From: Cognaticolwellia beringensis
Lineage (GTDB): Bacteria; Pseudomonadota; Gammaproteobacteria; Enterobacterales; Alteromonadaceae
Length of the DNA: 64,000 nt
Direction of reading: 5' to 3'
NCBI RefSeq assembly: GCF_002076895.1
Contig: NZ_CP020465.1
Span: 1,178,001 to 1,242,000, forward strand
Below are positions 54,690-63,179 of the stretch, one piece after another. Below the pieces are notes generated by a model. That model was not told the DNA's origin. It was given only the letters and a program-made list of their open reading frames with translations, and searched no databases. A program made the position numbers and the translations under genes. Within the stretch, counting starts at the first letter, position 1; each line of letters begins with the position of its first letter.

Positions 54690-56799
54690 CCTTTTAGCAT
54701 ATAAAAATGAACTTTATAGTATTTCTAACATTGACGCAGACAAGAATGAGATTTTCCCTGAAGAAAGCTTTTTTGAACATGTAAGCGAACTTTTATCCGA
54801 AGCTGGTATTTTAGATGATGTTCAGTATTGTCCGTATCGCAATACCCATAAAGGTATGAAATTAGATGGCTATAGCTGGAATGCACTTGAGAAAACTATT
54901 TGTGGAATTGTTGTTAACTTTACAAATGAACCAGATTTTATTGATACCCTTACTAATACCAAAATTAAAGACATAAGCAAAAGGGTTACCAAATTTTTTG
55001 AAGGGAGTGTCGATCAAAACTTTATAAAAAACCTTGAAGTTACTGACCCTGGAAGAATGGCGGCAGATGAAATCAGTCATTATCTTGATGATGCTATAAA
55101 AATCAGAGTTGTTATATTCACAGATCAGCAATTAAGCACACGAGTAAAGAAACTAACCATCGGTGAAATATTAGAGAAAGATACTTCTATCGAAATCTGG
55201 GATATCGAAAGATTAAAAGATTTAACTCAGTCAGATGGTGATTCAGAAGAGTTTACTGTAGATATTAAAGAGTTAGGAGGTGAGCTCAAAGTTTTACCTG
55301 CTAATGATTTAGAGAATGGCGTAAGTACGTATTTAGGTATTATGCCAGCCACATTACTTAGTGATATATATGATGAATTTGGTCAACGTCTTCTAGAAAG
55401 CAATGTGAGAACTTTTTTAGATTTTAGAGCTGGGACTAATAAAGGAATGCGTAAATCGCTATTAACTGAACCAGAACGTTTCTTTGCTTATAATAATGGC
55501 TTAACGGTTACTGCGACAGCAATTAAAACAGAGTTGTTAAATGGTCAAACGTTAGTTACTGAACTGGAAAACATGCAAATTGTGAATGGTGGTCAAACAA
55601 CAGCTTCAATATATTTTTCACCTCGTGATAAGGGTAAATTAAAAGGAGAAGATAGAGAGTATTCCTATAGTGAAATTGACTTAACTAAAGTGTTTGTTCA
55701 GATGAAACTAACAGTTGTTGGAGAAAAAGAAACTGCTGATATTTTAAAAAGTAATATTGCCACTTTTGCTAACTCTCAAAATTCAATTCAGCAATCTGAT
55801 TTAGTTTCTAATCATCCATTCCATACAAATATTGAAACTCGTTCTAGGAAGCAATTAATGCCACCAGGCGAAACTGGCTTCCCTACTAAATGGTTTTATG
55901 AAAGAGCAAGAGGGCAATATTCAACACAATTAAGAGCAATGAGCACAAGTAGACAAAACAAATTCATTGCGGAATATCCCAAAAATCAGGTTTTTACAAA
56001 AACTGATATGGCCAAGTATGAAAATACTTGGAGAATGAAGCCACATGAAGTTAAAAAGGGGGCCCAAGCTAATTTAAAATTACTAGGGCAATCGATTCTT
56101 AAAGAATTTGAAAAAAATGAAGATGAGTTTGGAGCCGTATTTTTTAATGACCTAGTCGCTAAAATGATTTTATTTAGGGCTGCTGATTATGCTATACCCC
56201 GCTCTGATTGGTATAAAGCTGAAAAGGGATTAAAAGCTGAAGTAGTAACATATACATTAGGGCTGTTAAGGTTCTCCTTAAAAAAACACGGGAAAGATAT
56301 TAATTTAGAGCGTATATATAAGAAGCAATCAGTTTCTGACAGCTTTCTTGATTACATCGTACAGTTAGGTAAATTTGTTCGTAATAAAATAACAGACCCT
56401 TCATTTCGAGGTGGTATAGCTAATCCCTCAGAATTTTGTAAATCTGAAAAAGGTTGGCTTAAATTTCAAGAATTAGATATTGATATAAGTACTATTGATC
56501 CTAAAGACTTGTTAAATAACAAGCAGCAACTTGAAGTTAAAGTTAAGAAAAAAGAATTAAAACAGACCTCAAAAACAATAAGTGATTTAGAGTATGTTAT
56601 GAGTATTTCAGCTAAAGAATGGACTTTATTATCTGAATTTTATTCTGAAACGTATCCGCCATTTCATTTGAATGTAGAAATGCCATTAAAATATGTAAAT
56701 TTAATTAATTATGGGAAAGTACCGACAGATAAGCAATTAAAGTTGGCGGTCAAAATCAGGGAAGGTGCGTATGCTCAAGATTTTGATTTTGCAGGGTGA
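54682..56799 (+). CDS. AIPR family protein (abortive phage infection type)
   Basis: The 705-residue protein has the AIPR domain signatures FLDFRAGTNKGMRKSLLTEP, RFFAYNNGLTVTATAI, MQIVNGGQTTASIYF and NSQNSIQQSDL. AIPR proteins are linked to abortive infection and predicted restriction systems; their biochemistry is not settled. The N-terminal 230 residues are a separate alpha/beta region and the C-terminus holds a Lys-rich helical stretch. It overlaps the nuclease gene by eight bases and ends the cassette. Confidence 0.9.
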   Translation: MDDLLAYKNELYSISNIDADKNEIFPEESFFEHVSELLSEAGILDDVQYCPYRNTHKGMKLDGYSWNALEKTICGIVVNFTNEPDFIDTLTNTKIKDISKRVTKFFEGSVDQNFIKNLEVTDPGRMAADEISHYLDDAIKIRVVIFTDQQLSTRVKKLTIGEILEKDTSIEIWDIERLKDLTQSDGDSEEFTVDIKELGGELKVLPANDLENGVSTYLGIMPATLLSDIYDEFGQRLLESNVRTFLDFRAGTNKGMRKSLLTEPERFFAYNNGLTVTATAIKTELLNGQTLVTELENMQIVNGGQTTASIYFSPRDKGKLKGEDREYSYSEIDLTKVFVQMKLTVVGEKETADILKSNIATFANSQNSIQQSDLVSNHPFHTNIETRSRKQLMPPGETGFPTKWFYERARGQYSTQLRAMSTSRQNKFIAEYPKNQVFTKTDMAKYENTWRMKPHEVKKGAQANLKLLGQSILKEFEKNEDEFGAVFFNDLVAKMILFRAADYAIPRSDWYKAEKGLKAEVVTYTLGLLRFSLKKHGKDINLERIYKKQSVSDSFLDYIVQLGKFVRNKITDPSFRGGIANPSEFCKSEKGWLKFQELDIDISTIDPKDLLNNKQQLEVKVKKKELKQTSKTISDLEYVMSISAKEWTLLSEFYSETYPPFHLNVEMPLKYVNLINYGKVPTDKQLKLAVKIREGAYAQDFDFAG

Positions 56800-56818
56800 T
56801 TTCAAACTTTATTAATAT

Positions 56819-56845
56819 AAAGGAGAGCATACTAAGCTCTCCTTT
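56819..56845. terminator. Bidirectional terminator between AIPR and cytosine methyltransferase
   Basis: Arms AAAGGAGAGC and GCTCTCCTTT form a 10-bp stem with a 7-nt loop in the 49-bp gap between convergent genes. Its position serves both transcripts. Confidence 0.85.
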
Positions 56846-56848
56846 ACT

Positions 56849-58411
56849 TTAGCTTAGTATATTTGAAACGACCTTAGCTATTTTATTTGCTAGTAATGGT
56901 GGTACTGCATTTCCAACTTGTACATATTGTTCTGTGCGATTACCAACAAAAAAATAATTGTCTGGGAATGTTTGAATTCTTGCCGCTTCTCTTACTGTCA
57001 TGCTTCTACATTGCAGGTAGTCTGGATGAATGTAGGAATGACCATCTTTAGATATATGACAGGTAATAGTGGTAGCAGGCAGATCCCAAGGTTGGACTCT
57101 AAACCTGTCGGCGAATTTTCCGCTGTCAAAGTTTTTATGTTTTGGATATAGATATTTTGGATAATCTTTCGATTTTGGGCTGCGAGGGGTCCAATTCAAT
57201 CGTTTGCTTACGGTACCCCAAACACTACAAAATAAATAGCGTTGTAAGTCAGCAGTTAGGTGGCCTCTAGTCTCATGGTTAGTGATATATTGGCCTAGTT
57301 TTTTATCATAAAACCAGTCACTTAATTCTTTGCTTTTGATACTTGATGTGCGCTTTAAAGAAAATACTTGTCCTTGTTTTTCAGTAGGGGCTTTAATAGA
57401 TTTATATATCAATTCTATTTCATCTGCTATTTCAGGTAGTTTGTTCTCCTTTAATGACTTTATGGTTTTCTTTACATCCTTTTGAATATTATATACCCAA
57501 TTGTTATCTGTGTTTTCTAGTTTAGATAGTCCACTTCTCAATGCTGGCAAATCAGCTAGAACTTCTTCTATTGAAGTTTGAGTACTAACTTTTTCAAGGC
57601 AAACATCTTTGATATTTGGATATATATCTTGCCTTATACCTAATAAAATAACCCTGTGCCTTCTTTGAGGTATACCGTGATTTTCGCTATAAACAATATA
57701 ATCTTTCGGTTGAACATCCTTCTTGTTAGATTCAGGTACAGTTAAAGATAAAATCTTATAGTTATGTCTTATACGGTTTTTTTGAGGTTTTGTTTTTACT
57801 GATTTACAAGGGTTATGTAAATCAGTAAAAATAGTATCATAAATGGATTTGCCATTTATTTTAGTTGAAAGCATACCCTTAACATTTTCCATCACAAAAA
57901 CAGTCGGTTGGAACTGTGCGATGATTTTTAAATACTCTTTATAAAGAAAGTTTCTAGGATCGGCAGTTGGGTCGTAATCTTTCTTATTTTTCTTGCCTGC
58001 ATTTGAATATGCTTGGCAAGGCGGACCACCTATTAAAATACATTCATCTTCACCGATAACTTCTAATATTTTTTTATTTATCAGATCATTATCTTTACCA
58101 AGCTCTAAATTTTGAGCTTCGAGTTCCGCTGCGGCTACTTGAGCCATATATTTTGGTATTTTATAAAGTTGTTCTTCGGGGGTTTTCCCTAATTTCCCTT
58201 TTAAAAAATCGTAATACTCTTCTGGGACACTTCCTTTAAACTGGCGAAAAAAAGCTCTTAATTTAAGTGTACGATGAGCACTTTTTTCTTTTTCAATTGA
58301 AATAGCTATTTTGAAAGGGGAGTTACCATCATCATCTTTTAATGCTGCAAAGCCTTCTCCGAGGCCACCGGGGCCTGAAAATAAGTCGATTATTTTAATT
58401 GGTTTATTCAT
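56849..58411 (-). CDS. DNA (cytosine-5) methyltransferase
   Basis: The 520-residue enzyme has the C5 methyltransferase motifs in order: IDLFSGPGGLGEGF (motif I), GGPPCQAYSNAG with the catalytic Cys (IV), FVMENVKGML (VI), GIPQRRHRVILLG (VIII), and VQVGNAVPPLLA (X). The target-recognition region lies between motifs VIII and IX and is large enough for an unusual specificity, which cannot be read from sequence. It faces the Z1/AIPR cassette and probably protects host DNA from its nuclease. It runs on its own promoter. Confidence 0.95.
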   Translation of the reverse strand: MNKPIKIIDLFSGPGGLGEGFAALKDDDGNSPFKIAISIEKEKSAHRTLKLRAFFRQFKGSVPEEYYDFLKGKLGKTPEEQLYKIPKYMAQVAAAELEAQNLELGKDNDLINKKILEVIGEDECILIGGPPCQAYSNAGKKNKKDYDPTADPRNFLYKEYLKIIAQFQPTVFVMENVKGMLSTKINGKSIYDTIFTDLHNPCKSVKTKPQKNRIRHNYKILSLTVPESNKKDVQPKDYIVYSENHGIPQRRHRVILLGIRQDIYPNIKDVCLEKVSTQTSIEEVLADLPALRSGLSKLENTDNNWVYNIQKDVKKTIKSLKENKLPEIADEIELIYKSIKAPTEKQGQVFSLKRTSSIKSKELSDWFYDKKLGQYITNHETRGHLTADLQRYLFCSVWGTVSKRLNWTPRSPKSKDYPKYLYPKHKNFDSGKFADRFRVQPWDLPATTITCHISKDGHSYIHPDYLQCRSMTVREAARIQTFPDNYFFVGNRTEQYVQVGNAVPPLLANKIAKVVSNILS

Positions 58412-58790
58412 TAATTACATGGGATAGTTTTTTATGTGGGTATGATACCAGGTTATGAAAATATAAAAACCTCGTTTTCAATTTTACCTATCAAATAATT
58501 TACTTTTGCATTCAAAGTAAGAATAGATAATAACCGAACTAGTCATTCTCTAAAATACGACAAACAACCAAATAACAGATATAAACACTACAACAAAATA
58601 GAATGATATAAGTCAGTGATATTTAATTGTATCAAAATGTTTTACAATCGCTAAAGCCTAGATTAGTTCATGGAAGATAACAGCAGTGTTTAGCTTTTAA
58701 ATTTGCAAGTACATATGAATTTAAAACTGAATTTAACACTTATGATTTCAGTCCAAGCCATTAAAATTTATAATAAAAATTAGGTAACTA
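58412..58790. other. Divergent intergenic region after the defence island
   Basis: These 379 bp of AT-rich DNA separate the methyltransferase gene from a PhnD-like gene. A GGTATGATACC palindrome (58439-58449) lies 28 bp upstream of the methyltransferase start and could be a control site. No reading frame with a ribosome site is visible. Confidence 0.4.
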
Positions 58791-59642
58791 ATGAAAGCAT
58801 TAATTCAATTCTTAGCGATAGCTTACATCACCTGCTTTTTGGGTTCCTTGAACGCGTATGCAGCTGAAACTAATCAAGTAAAACAAGCTAAGACTTTAGT
58901 TTTTGGTGTGGTTCCTCAGCAGTCTTCTTCTAAATTGGCCCGCAAGTGGCTACCTGTACTTAAATTTATTAGTCAAGAATCGGGTGTCGAACTTCAGTTT
59001 GCTACTGCCCCAGATATTCCTACTTTTGAAAAACGCTTAGCTCAAGGTCAGTATGATATTGCTTACATGAACCCTTATCATTACGTGGTACTCAGTAATG
59101 AAGTCGGCTTTAAAGCCTTGGTGCATGAACAAGACAAGAAAATTGAAGGTATTATTGTTGCCACTAAAAACAGTAAAATAAATAAACTTGACGATTTATC
59201 ATCGCAAACTATCGCTTTTCCGGCTCCTGCATCTTTTGCTGCCACACTTATTCCTAAGGCAAACCTCGTTCAACGGGATATTAGTTTTAACAGTGAATAT
59301 GTTGATTCTCATGACAACGTTTATCGCAATATTGCTGCCGGCCGTTTTGTCGCAGGAGGTGGCATTAAGGCCACTTTTAATGCTTTACCTGATTATTTTA
59401 GGGAGCAATTAAAAATTATCTGGACATCGCAAGGCTATACACCACATGCTATTGCTACGCATCCGCGAGTGAATGACGATATTCGTGAAAAATTGCTTAA
59501 TGGCTTTTTAGCGGTTAAAAAGTCTGCTAAAGGTGAAAAGTTACTTAATGCCTTACAAATGAAGGGGTTTATCGCGGCGAACGACAAAGCTTGGGATGAT
59601 GTTCGTAATTTAAATATTCAGCTTGTGCTTGGGCAAAATTAA
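58791..59642 (+). CDS. PhnD-like periplasmic substrate-binding protein
   Basis: The 283-residue protein has a signal peptide ending in NAYA and then the PhnD-type binding fold: LVFGVVPQQSSSKLARKWLPV, RLAQGQYDIAYMNPYHYVVL and TIAFPAPASFAATLIPK. PhnD-type proteins bind phosphonate, phosphite or phosphate for ABC uptake. No permease or ATPase gene is adjacent, so this is an orphan and may feed another transporter or a sensor. The ligand is unknown. Confidence 0.87.
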   Translation: MKALIQFLAIAYITCFLGSLNAYAAETNQVKQAKTLVFGVVPQQSSSKLARKWLPVLKFISQESGVELQFATAPDIPTFEKRLAQGQYDIAYMNPYHYVVLSNEVGFKALVHEQDKKIEGIIVATKNSKINKLDDLSSQTIAFPAPASFAATLIPKANLVQRDISFNSEYVDSHDNVYRNIAAGRFVAGGGIKATFNALPDYFREQLKIIWTSQGYTPHAIATHPRVNDDIREKLLNGFLAVKKSAKGEKLLNALQMKGFIAANDKAWDDVRNLNIQLVLGQN

Positions 59643-59656
59643 AAGCGTTAATTTTT

Positions 59657-59728
59657 CTCGGGTTTTTGCTCGGTTATTTACTCGCTTATTTGCTTGGGTA
59701 TTTACTCGGTAATTTACTCGGTTATTTA
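59657..59728. repeat. 12-bp degenerate tandem repeat
   Basis: Six direct units of the type CTCGGTTATTTA follow one another with one to four changes each, plus a partial CTCGG. They fill the gap between the PhnD-like gene and pip. Confidence 0.85.
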
Positions 59729-59774
59729 CTCGGAAGTAGAACAAACATAAGTTGTGAATTGTAGGATTAGACAA

Positions 59775-60752
59775 ATGTTATCACTTTACCCTGATATTGA
59801 GCCATTTCATCATGATTACCTCACCGTAGGTAATGACGCATTATCAGTAGAAGACACAGCACAAACACACCAACTTTATATTGAACAATGTGGTAATCCA
59901 GCCGGTATACCTGTGGTGTTTTTACATGGTGGCCCAGGCTCAGGTTGCAGGCCTTCGCATCGATGTTTTTTTGATCCTGAGCTTTATCACATTATATTGT
60001 TTGATCAGCGTGGTTGTGGCCGTTCTCGTCCTCAGGGGGCGTTAGTTAATAATACTACCGCGCACTTGGTGCAAGACATCGAAGCCATTCGTCGCCATTT
60101 ATCTATCGACAAGTGGTTGGTTTTTGGCGGCTCTTGGGGCAGTACATTAGCGTTATGTTATGCACAACAATTTTCCGAAAGGGTAACGGGTTTAATTTTA
60201 CGCGGAATATTTTTGGCTCGCCAACAAGATATAGACTGGTTTTATCGCGAGCAGGGCGCGGCTAAAATTTTTCCCGAGGCTTGGCAACACTTAGTTGAGC
60301 AGCTTCCTATTTCGGCACAAGCTCAGCCTTTATCGGCAATATATCAACAACTTTCTAGCGATGAAAAGCAAATATCAAACGCTATGCTGCTTAAAATACA
60401 GCACTGGGAAACCAATCTAATTCATTGGAAAAACCTAGTCAGTACTGACGATATTACCCTAAAAGAAGATGACAAAGCTGCAGCTATTATTCAGTTGTAT
60501 TATTCAATGCATCAATGCTTTATTGAAAATACCCCGTTACTTGAACATATAAATACGATTCGCCATATACCAACAACGATCATTCATGGACGTCAAGACA
60601 TGGTGTGTCCCGTTGAGCAAGCATGGTTGTTATCGCAAAGCTGGCCAGAAGCACAATTGTTCATTATTGAAATGGCAGGGCATGTCGCCAATGAGCCTAA
60701 AATGATTGATGCGCTTGTAAATGCCACTAATGAATTTGCAAAAGGTCAGTAA
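59775..60752 (+). CDS. pip: Prolyl aminopeptidase (proline iminopeptidase)
   Basis: This S33 serine peptidase removes N-terminal proline from peptides. The protein (about 325 residues) begins MLSLYPDIEPFHHDYL, the family start. It then shows VVFLHGGPGSGCRPSH, the oxyanion and nucleophile motif FGGSWGSTLAL, the Asp region HGRQDMVCP, and the His in MAGHVANEP. I chose the ATG at 59775 because AGGA lies upstream; an in-frame GTG at 59754 would add seven residues. It is cytoplasmic and not linked to pqq genes by function. Confidence 0.94.
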   Translation: MLSLYPDIEPFHHDYLTVGNDALSVEDTAQTHQLYIEQCGNPAGIPVVFLHGGPGSGCRPSHRCFFDPELYHIILFDQRGCGRSRPQGALVNNTTAHLVQDIEAIRRHLSIDKWLVFGGSWGSTLALCYAQQFSERVTGLILRGIFLARQQDIDWFYREQGAAKIFPEAWQHLVEQLPISAQAQPLSAIYQQLSSDEKQISNAMLLKIQHWETNLIHWKNLVSTDDITLKEDDKAAAIIQLYYSMHQCFIENTPLLEHINTIRHIPTTIIHGRQDMVCPVEQAWLLSQSWPEAQLFIIEMAGHVANEPKMIDALVNATNEFAKGQ

Positions 60753-61005
60753 ATACGGGCTAACTTATCTTGTTTATGATGCTGCTATTCGGGTTGAATC
60801 TCTTAGCTAAGCCATTAAAAGCAGCATTTTTAACATACATGGTTCGAGCCCTTTTTTTATATCTTTTTTATTATATTTGCCTTTATCCATACATGCGCTT
60901 AGGCTTTTCCATCTAAAGTATGATTTTTTATTAAATGGAAATTAAATACAGTAACAAGGTAAGCAATGTTGTAGTTAAATTTTATTAACCAAAGAGGAAT
61001 AAATT

Positions 61006-61077
61006 ATGTGGATTAAGCCTAATTTTGAAGAAATGCGTTTAGGATTTGAAGTTACTCTTTACATCAGTAATCGCTAA
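61006..61077 (+). CDS. pqqA: PQQ precursor peptide PqqA
   Basis: A 23-residue peptide beginning MWIKPNFEEMRLGFEVT, with the conserved Glu and Tyr of the family GFEVTLY core. PqqE cross-links these two residues to build pyrroloquinoline quinone. It has a good ribosome site (AAAGAGG) and is followed by pqqBCDE on the same strand. A hairpin lies between it and pqqB. Confidence 0.95.
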   Translation: MWIKPNFEEMRLGFEVTLYISNR

Positions 61078-61098
61078 TTTTTTAAGTCATTAAGAATA

Positions 61099-61141
61099 AA
61101 TTACTTCAGTTATTTTCAATTGACAAAAAACTGAAGTAATT
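61099..61141 (+). terminator. Hairpin between pqqA and pqqB, probable attenuator
   Basis: Arms AATTACTTCAGTT and AACTGAAGTAATT form a 13-bp stem with a 17-nt loop, 22 bp after the pqqA stop. No full U-run follows, which fits partial read-through. The pqqA transcript is often more abundant than the rest of the operon in known systems. Confidence 0.55.
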
Positions 61142-61194
61142 AATTATCTCTCGCTAGATTCTCTTTTCCCACTTGTTTTTATTTCGAGGCACAC

Positions 61195-62112
61195 ATGAAA
61201 ATTTTAGTGCTAGGCTCAGCTGCAGGTGGCGGATTCCCTCAATGGAATTGTCACTGTGCTAATTGTAAAGGTTTACGCGAAGGTACAATTAAAGCAACCC
61301 CGCGTACACAATCGTCAATAGCGGTTAGCCCCAATGGCAAAGACTGGGTTTTAATTAACGCCTCGCCTGATATCCGTCAACAAATTAACCAATCTCCACA
61401 ACTTTGGCCTGAACAGGGCAGTCGTGGCACTAATATTCGTGCCGCAATTTTAACTGACAGCCAAATAGATCACACCACGGGGCTGTTAACCTTGCGTGAA
61501 GGGCTGCCACTGGAAGTTTATTGCAGTGATGTAGTTTATGAAGATTTATCAACGGTTTTTCCACTGTTTAACTTGTTAGAACATTGGCATGGTGGACTTA
61601 ATTTTAATCCTATAGATACAACCAATAGGCCGCCTTTTAGTGTTAAGGGTGTTGAAAGCATCGTATTTGAACCGGTTATTATTGAGTCAAATGCGCCGCC
61701 ATATTCACGCTATCGCGACAAAGTAGTCGACGGTAATAACATTGGCTTAAAAATTATTGATAAAAGCACGGGCAAATACTTATTCTATTTACCCGGTATT
61801 GTTGAAAGTAATGCTGAAGTTGAAGCCATATTGGCAGAAGCCAGTTGTGTACTTATTGACGGTACATTATGGCTAGACGATGAAATGATTGCGCTAGGTG
61901 TGGGTAAAAAACTAGGCTCAGAAATGGGCCATATGCCGGTAAATGGTGAGTTTGGCACCGTTGCCTTGTTGAATAAATTCCCGATAGATCGAAAAATTCT
62001 TATTCACATTAACAACACTAACCCCATTTTGAATGAAGAATCTGAACAGCATAAGTTTGTTTTAGACAATGGCGTTGAAATTGCCACCGACGGCATGGAA
62101 ATAACCATTTAA
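61195..62112 (+). CDS. pqqB: PQQ biosynthesis protein PqqB
   Basis: PqqB is a metallo-beta-lactamase-fold oxygenase acting late in the pathway. The 305-residue protein begins MKILVLGSAAGGGFPQWNCH, the family start. It has CNCxNC-like Cys residues (CHCANC), the metal motif TDSQIDHTTGLL, and MGHMPVNGEFG. It follows pqqA by 117 bp and precedes pqqC. Confidence 0.96.
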   Translation: MKILVLGSAAGGGFPQWNCHCANCKGLREGTIKATPRTQSSIAVSPNGKDWVLINASPDIRQQINQSPQLWPEQGSRGTNIRAAILTDSQIDHTTGLLTLREGLPLEVYCSDVVYEDLSTVFPLFNLLEHWHGGLNFNPIDTTNRPPFSVKGVESIVFEPVIIESNAPPYSRYRDKVVDGNNIGLKIIDKSTGKYLFYLPGIVESNAEVEAILAEASCVLIDGTLWLDDEMIALGVGKKLGSEMGHMPVNGEFGTVALLNKFPIDRKILIHINNTNPILNEESEQHKFVLDNGVEIATDGMEITI

Positions 62113-62136
62113 CCTCACTTGATAGGATCCATTTTT

Positions 62137-62904
62137 ATGCAAGATTGGACCAAAGCACAGTTTGAAGAAAAACTAAAAGATAAAGGCCAGCTTTACCATA
62201 TTCATCATCCTTTCCATATCGCCATGCATAAAGGCGAGTGTAGTAAAGCCGAAATAAGAGGCTGGGTCGCTAATCGTTTTTATTATCAAGCTAATATTTC
62301 TATTAAAGACGCCGCCATTATGGCCAATTGCCGAGATATAGAAACTAGGCGTTTATGGATACAGCGTATTCTTGATCATGACGGCAGCGTGGGCGACAAA
62401 ACCTTAGGCGGCATTGAAGCTTGGTTACGTTTAGGTGAAGCGGTTGGGTTAAATCGACAAGACTTATTAGATGAAAAATTTGTGCTGCCAGGGGTGCGTT
62501 TTGCCGTTGACGCTTATGTAAACTTTGCCCGTAGAGCAAACTGGCAACAAGCGGCTTGTTCGTCGTTAACTGAAATGTTTGCGCCTGAAATACATCAAAG
62601 CCGACTTGACTCTTGGCCCACCAATTACCCGTGGGTAAAGCCTGAAGGATTAAGTTATTTTCAAATGCGTTTATCGCAAGCTCGTCGGGACGTAAATCAT
62701 GGTTTGCAAATAACATTAGACCATTTTACTAGCCGCGAAGCACAAGAAGAAGCCTTGAATATTCTACAATTTAAGCTAGATATTCTTTGGAGCATGTTAG
62801 ATTCAATTTCATTAGCTTATCAACAAGGCAAGGCTCCGTATCAAGCTATACTGGGTGAAGATGCCGTATTAAATCCTATTTACCATAAAGGAATTTTTAA
62901 GTGA
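62137..62904 (+). CDS. pqqC: Pyrroloquinoline-quinone synthase PqqC
   Basis: PqqC is the cofactor-free oxidase that closes the final ring of PQQ. The protein (about 255 residues) has [35 protein letters not shown] and [15 protein letters not shown], with the active-site His, Arg and Tyr residues of the family. I chose the ATG at 62137, preceded by ATAGGATCC; an upstream in-frame TTG at 62119 adds six residues. It overlaps pqqD by four bases. Confidence 0.96.
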   Translation: MQDWTKAQFEEKLKDKGQLYHIHHPFHIAMHKGECSKAEIRGWVANRFYYQANISIKDAAIMANCRDIETRRLWIQRILDHDGSVGDKTLGGIEAWLRLGEAVGLNRQDLLDEKFVLPGVRFAVDAYVNFARRANWQQAACSSLTEMFAPEIHQSRLDSWPTNYPWVKPEGLSYFQMRLSQARRDVNHGLQITLDHFTSREAQEEALNILQFKLDILWSMLDSISLAYQQGKAPYQAILGEDAVLNPIYHKGIFK

Positions 62905-63179
62905 GTACATTAGCCGAAAACAAAATACCCTCACTTAATGCTATGTTTAGATTTCAGTGGGAAAAAGCACAAAACTGTTTTGTACTTTTGTTTCCTGAGG
63001 GCATGGTTAAGCTTAACGAGGGCGCTGGCGAAATTATGCAGCTAATTGACGGCAGCAAAAGCGTTAAAGAAATTACCGACACGCTGCAGGAAAAATTTCC
63101 TGATGCCGGAGACTTATCGGCTGATGTAAATGAATTTATAAGCACCGCTATTGAAAAGAAGTGGCTCTATTATGAGTAA
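62901..63179 (+). CDS. pqqD: PQQ peptide chaperone PqqD
   Basis: PqqD binds PqqA and delivers it to PqqE. This 92-residue protein has the family fold, with [42 protein letters not shown] sequence in two blocks and a C-terminal [15 protein letters not shown] helix. It starts at GTG with TAAAGGAA upstream, overlaps pqqC at the start and pqqE at the end, and is the normal length. Confidence 0.95.
   Translation: MSTLAENKIPSLNAMFRFQWEKAQNCFVLLFPEGMVKLNEGAGEIMQLIDGSKSVKEITDTLQEKFPDAGDLSADVNEFISTAIEKKWLYYE

Noticed and set aside
47196..58411. Defence island as part of a prophage or integrative element
   Set aside because: No integrase, phage structural gene, tRNA boundary or flanking direct repeat can be seen at the edges.
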